A stretch of DNA of 64,000 bases from Novilysobacter selenitireducens (GTDB taxonomy: Bacteria; Pseudomonadota; Gammaproteobacteria; Xanthomonadales; Xanthomonadaceae): the NCBI RefSeq assembly GCF_020026895.1, contig NZ_JAINZW010000002.1, positions 678,223-742,222 on the forward strand, in the 5' to 3' direction. Position numbers and translations under genes: made by a program. Shown here one piece after another: positions 62,182-64,000 of the stretch (positions within the stretch are counted from its first letter, which is position 1; each line of letters begins with the position of its first letter). The notes beneath the pieces are model-generated. The model searched no databases and had not been told where the DNA came from. It worked only from the letters and a program-made list of their open reading frames with translations.

Positions 62182-62241
62182 GCCTAACACCTGAGTTAAG
62201 CCGCGCCGCGAAGCGGCGTCGGCTTGGACGAATTGTTAGGC
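62182..62241 (-). other. attC5 (GCCGCGCC type)
   Basis: The site runs from GCCTAAC to GTTAGGC, with stem GCCGCGCCGC-GAA-GCGGCGTCGGC and right arm TTGGACGAATTG. It closes the 73-residue cassette at 62305. Confidence 0.95.
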
Positions 62242-62304
62242 GTCGGCCCGAGCTGTTTCGATGCCGCGGCGCGCCCGACTAGCGCCCGGACTGACCGCCC
62301 AGAC

Positions 62305-62526
62305 CTATCGATTATCACGGAAGCTGCGGCGAAGCGCTTCTTGATACTGCACGATGGAGAAGCCCGGGCAGGCCGATGCCAGAGACGCGACAACCAACGG
62401 CCATTCACCGACAGGGCTGACTTGGATCTCGGCTACGTGATCCCACTCTCCAGCCGCCACCTCGCGTATGAGGCGATCAGCTTCTTCAGCAAGCTGCACT
62501 CTTGCCGCATGGGCTTGTTTAGTCAT
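62305..62526 (-). CDS. Hypothetical small soluble protein (cassette gene)
   Basis: This 73-residue protein begins with an amphipathic helix (ARVQLAEEADRLIREVAAGE), then strands 'WDHVAEIQVSPVGEWPLVVA' and a closing helix. It has no membrane helix or known motif. An earlier in-frame start at 62568 would lie in attC4. About 60 nt of non-coding DNA separate its stop from attC5. No ribosome site is obvious. Confidence 0.55.
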   Translation of the reverse strand: MTKQAHAARVQLAEEADRLIREVAAGEWDHVAEIQVSPVGEWPLVVASLASACPGFSIVQYQEALRRSFRDNR

Positions 62527-62559
62527 TGATCTGTCCGAGCACAGAAGACTCCCTCCGCC

Positions 62560-62619
62560 GCCTAACACCTGAGTTAAGCCGCGCCGCGAAGCGGCGTCGG
62601 CTTGGACGAATTGTTAGGC
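62560..62619 (-). other. attC4 (GCCGCGCC type)
   Basis: The site runs from GCCTAAC to GTTAGGC, with stem GCCGCGCCGC-GAA-GCGGCGTCGGC. It closes the 116-residue cassette. Confidence 0.95.
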
Positions 62620-62964
62620 CACACCGTACCAACCTGCGGGCCTAGTGGACCAGTGCAGGAGAACGGATGCGATGGCTATGCCTGAAAGGCCGCCGAGAAA
62701 GCCTGGCAAAGCCTCACCGAGCGAGTAGTGGCTACCTGAGACGCCCGCCATGACACCAACGGCGAAGAGCGTTGCGTAGATGACCGTGGCTTTCTGAGCC
62801 GCAATGCGAAGGTTGGCCTTTGTTTGAAGATGCTTGGACTCGAGTTCGCGAAATGCCTGAGCCATCTGACTAGGAGTGACGGAGATTCCAAGAACAGACC
62901 CTGGCCGAAGAGATAGCCAAAACCAAACAAAGAAGATGCTCCCAACTACCACGAACTCAAGCAT
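62614..62964 (-). CDS. Membrane protein with three helices (cassette gene)
   Basis: This 116-residue protein has one N-terminal helix ('LEFVVVGSIFFVWFWLSL'), a charged middle (REL-ESKHLQTKANLRIAAQ) and two further helices ('ATLFAVGVMAGV' and GFLGGLSGIAIASVLL). No family was recognised. The ATG lies 19 nt after the attC3 core. The stop TAA is in the attC4 core. Confidence 0.65.
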   Translation of the reverse strand: MLEFVVVGSIFFVWFWLSLRPGSVLGISVTPSQMAQAFRELESKHLQTKANLRIAAQKATVIYATLFAVGVMAGVSGSHYSLGEALPGFLGGLSGIAIASVLLHWSTRPAGWYGVA

Positions 62965-62983
62965 CCGTGCTCTCTCCTGTGGG

Positions 62984-63043
62984 GCCTAACGCCTGAGTTA
63001 AGCCGACCCGCAAAGCGGGTTCGGCTTGAATGATTTGTTAGGC
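62984..63043 (-). other. attC3 (GCCGACCC type)
   Basis: The site runs from GCCTAAC to GTTAGGC, with stem GCCGACCCGC-AAA-GCGGGTTCGGC (loop AAA not GAA) and right arm TTGAATGATTTG. It closes the 102-residue cassette. Confidence 0.94.
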
Positions 63044-63048
63044 GCCTG

Positions 63049-63357
63049 TTACGCGCCCAGGAAAATATAAATACCGTAACCCAGAAAGACCAGCCCCACT
63101 AACACCGATACAGCCCCGATAACAGGAATAAGAAACCGGGCGCCAGCCTTGTCGGCGGCAACGAGATGAGTGGCTGCTACAAAGAGACCGCCGAGGCCCC
63201 AAAAGCCGGCCAGTACAACCGAACCAACACTGAGACCACTCTTGGCACTCTCGGCGAGGCTGCCCAACACGAGACCGGGAACAAGTACGTAAAGCACGGC
63301 AGACCACGCTAGATCCTCAAAGTCTCGGTGAGCCTTCTTTGGACGTATGCGAGTCAT
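63049..63357 (-). CDS. Membrane protein with three helices (cassette gene)
   Basis: This 102-residue protein has helices at about residues 18-35, 45-65 and 75-95, separated by short loops (LAESAKSGLS, VAADKAGARF). No family was recognised. The longer in-frame start runs through attC2 and was rejected. The start is 12 nt after the attC2 core. Confidence 0.62.
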   Translation of the reverse strand: MTRIRPKKAHRDFEDLAWSAVLYVLVPGLVLGSLAESAKSGLSVGSVVLAGFWGLGGLFVAATHLVAADKAGARFLIPVIGAVSVLVGLVFLGYGIYIFLGA

Positions 63358-63368
63358 TGCCTGATGGC

Positions 63369-63458
63369 GCCTAACGCCTGAGTTAAGCCGGACCGCCCGA
63401 GGCGAACCGGTTGGCACCGAGGCCGCGAAGCGGTCTCGGCTTGAACGAATTGTTAGGC
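63369..63458 (-). other. attC2 (long, 90 bp)
   Basis: The site runs from GCCTAAC to GTTAGGC with an inner insertion (GGACCGCCCGAGGCGAACCG and so on) that still forms a GACCGC / GCGGTC stem. Its right arm is TTGAACGAATTG. It closes the 133-residue cassette. Confidence 0.9.
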
Positions 63459-63854
63459 GGCACTTGCGGTGAACGTACTCCACAAGAGCAGCCCGCCAAG
63501 AACGAATGAAATCACCCCAATCATAGGCAAGAAGCGGAGCGCTTGGGGTACCGCGGCCTCAGTAAAGCGCCGATGGACACGCCAAGGCACGATAGCCATT
63601 GCTGCTGTAGTCACGATGAGCAGCCAGCCGAATGCGGTAAGCGCCGCTGAGTGAGTGGAGTGGGGCGCAAAGACAAGCATTGCGCCGCCTACGACAAAGC
63701 GTGTGCTTAGCTCCGCATAGTGCTTGGGAGCGGAAGCGGCGAATCCCAGCAAGAAGCGCCTCGCATGGCTTGGTCGGATCAGTGCGACCAAACCTAGCAG
63801 CAGAAAGAAGATCGCAACTGCAGCAAGAATTGTCTTTGCGGCTACTAGCAACAT
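63453..63854 (-). CDS. Four-helix membrane protein (cassette gene)
   Basis: This 133-residue protein has four hydrophobic helices with 'LRFLPMIGVISFVLGGLLLW' as the last, short loops, and 'IRPSHARRFLLGFAAS' in the first. No family was recognised. The start codon is 19 nt after attC1. The TAA stop is in the attC2 core. Confidence 0.65.
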   Translation of the reverse strand: MLLVAAKTILAAVAIFFLLLGLVALIRPSHARRFLLGFAASAPKHYAELSTRFVVGGAMLVFAPHSTHSAALTAFGWLLIVTTAAMAIVPWRVHRRFTEAAVPQALRFLPMIGVISFVLGGLLLWSTFTASAA

Positions 63855-63873
63855 GCGAATCCCTGTCTGTGCC

Positions 63874-63985
63874 GCCTAACGCCTGAGTTAAGCCGACTTG
63901 CGTAGCGTAGCCGACAACGTGGCAAGCTTTACCTGCCACGTTGTTGGTGTAGCGAAGCAAGTTCGGCTTGAACGAATTGTTAGGC
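63874..63985 (-). other. attC1 (very long, 112 bp)
   Basis: The site runs from GCCTAAC to GTTAGGC, with outer stem GCCGACTTGC / GCAAGTTCGGC. An inner hairpin has CCGACAACGTGGCA and TGCCACGTTGTTGG arms. It belongs to the cassette past the window's right edge. Confidence 0.9.
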
Positions 63986-64000
63986 CGCACTCTCGCGGAC
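63980..64000 (-). CDS. Partial cassette ORF at window edge
   Basis: Six codons (VRESAA) and a TAA stop in the attC1 core are visible. They are the 3' end of the next cassette gene, if one is present there; the rest is outside the window. Confidence 0.35.
   Translation of the reverse strand, partial: VRESAA

Larger units (their letters stand above)
56780..64000 (-). mobile_element. Chromosomal integron gene-cassette array (distal part)
   Basis: Eighteen attC-like sites (15 well formed, 2 decayed, 1 doubtful remnant) separate single-ORF cassettes. Each site starts with GCCTAAC-like R'' and ends with GTTAGGC-like R', with stems such as GCCGCGCCGC-GAA-GCGGCGTCGGC. Compared with the known aadA-type attC orientation (GCCTAACAATTCG... 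at the gene's 3' end), all sites here are reversed. The cassettes therefore read on the minus strand and the integrase lies past base 64000. Confidence 0.95.

Noticed and set aside
56780..64000. Regularly repeated 60-bp palindromes as a CRISPR array
   Set aside because: The segments between repeats are 200-650 bp and coding, and the repeats vary and carry integron cores. They are attC sites.

Overview
The window is high-GC chromosomal DNA from a gammaproteobacterium of the Xanthomonadales/Lysobacterales type (Lysobacter, Luteimonas or Xanthomonas relatives). Three things suggest this: the sdhC-sdhD-sdhA-sdhB cluster sits beside ygfZ and an SDHAF4-like gene; there are intergenic 'TGTAGGAGCGGCTTCAGCCGCGA' type REP elements; and there is a chromosomal-integron cassette array whose attC sites are of the kind seen in that group. 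No rRNA, tRNA, insertion sequence or CRISPR array was recognised. The genus is an inference.

Layout. (1) 1-5.2 kb: succinate dehydrogenase on the minus strand, with two assembly factors (SDHAF4-like at the head, SdhE cut by the left edge) and a MAPEG gene; ygfZ is divergent. (2) 5.3-12.4 kb: a fused E1 alpha/beta 2-oxoacid dehydrogenase, a GNAT enzyme, a glutaryl-CoA dehydrogenase, a glycine-zipper protein, TatD and TcdA. (3) 12.4-18.4 kb: a c-type cytochrome, a lipoprotein, a cold-shock protein, DUF456, then three consecutive phospholipase-type genes (PLD, PLA1, patatin). (4) 18.4-34.9 kb: class I fumarase, an ABC exporter, DUF488, a UbiB-like kinase with an App1-like phosphatase, ferredoxin-NADP reductase, glutathione peroxidase, an amidohydrolase, a periplasmic M3 peptidase, a membrane-tethered Mrr-like protein, an acyl-CoA-binding protein and a TetR regulator. 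(5) 35-37.8 kb: a response regulator and a hybrid histidine kinase.

(6) 38-50 kb is a stress and low-oxygen island. An FNR-like regulator without the N-terminal FNR cysteines is followed by an iron-permease-like protein, two universal stress proteins, two L,D-transpeptidases, a GNAT protein, a VTT membrane protein, a small heat-shock protein and a tripartite ABC efflux system. Six FNR-type boxes (TTGAY-N4-RTCAA) lie in their promoters, five of them 53-59 nt from a start codon, so this looks like one local regulon. (7) 50-55.4 kb: a VIT/CCC1 transporter coupled to a membrane CadC-type regulator, an ECF sigma factor with a membrane partner, SdpI-like and GFA proteins.

(8) 56.8-64 kb is the inward end of a chromosomal integron array. 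Fifteen well-formed attC sites, two clearly decayed ones and one doubtful remnant separate single-gene cassettes, all read on the minus strand. The integrase and attI must therefore lie beyond base 64000. Most cassettes encode very small proteins of unknown function, many with membrane helices; several take their stop codon from the attC core. The distal end is decaying, with mutated attC cores and cassette genes carrying in-frame stops. Two further genes (55.5-56.8 kb) may be older cassettes that have lost their attC.
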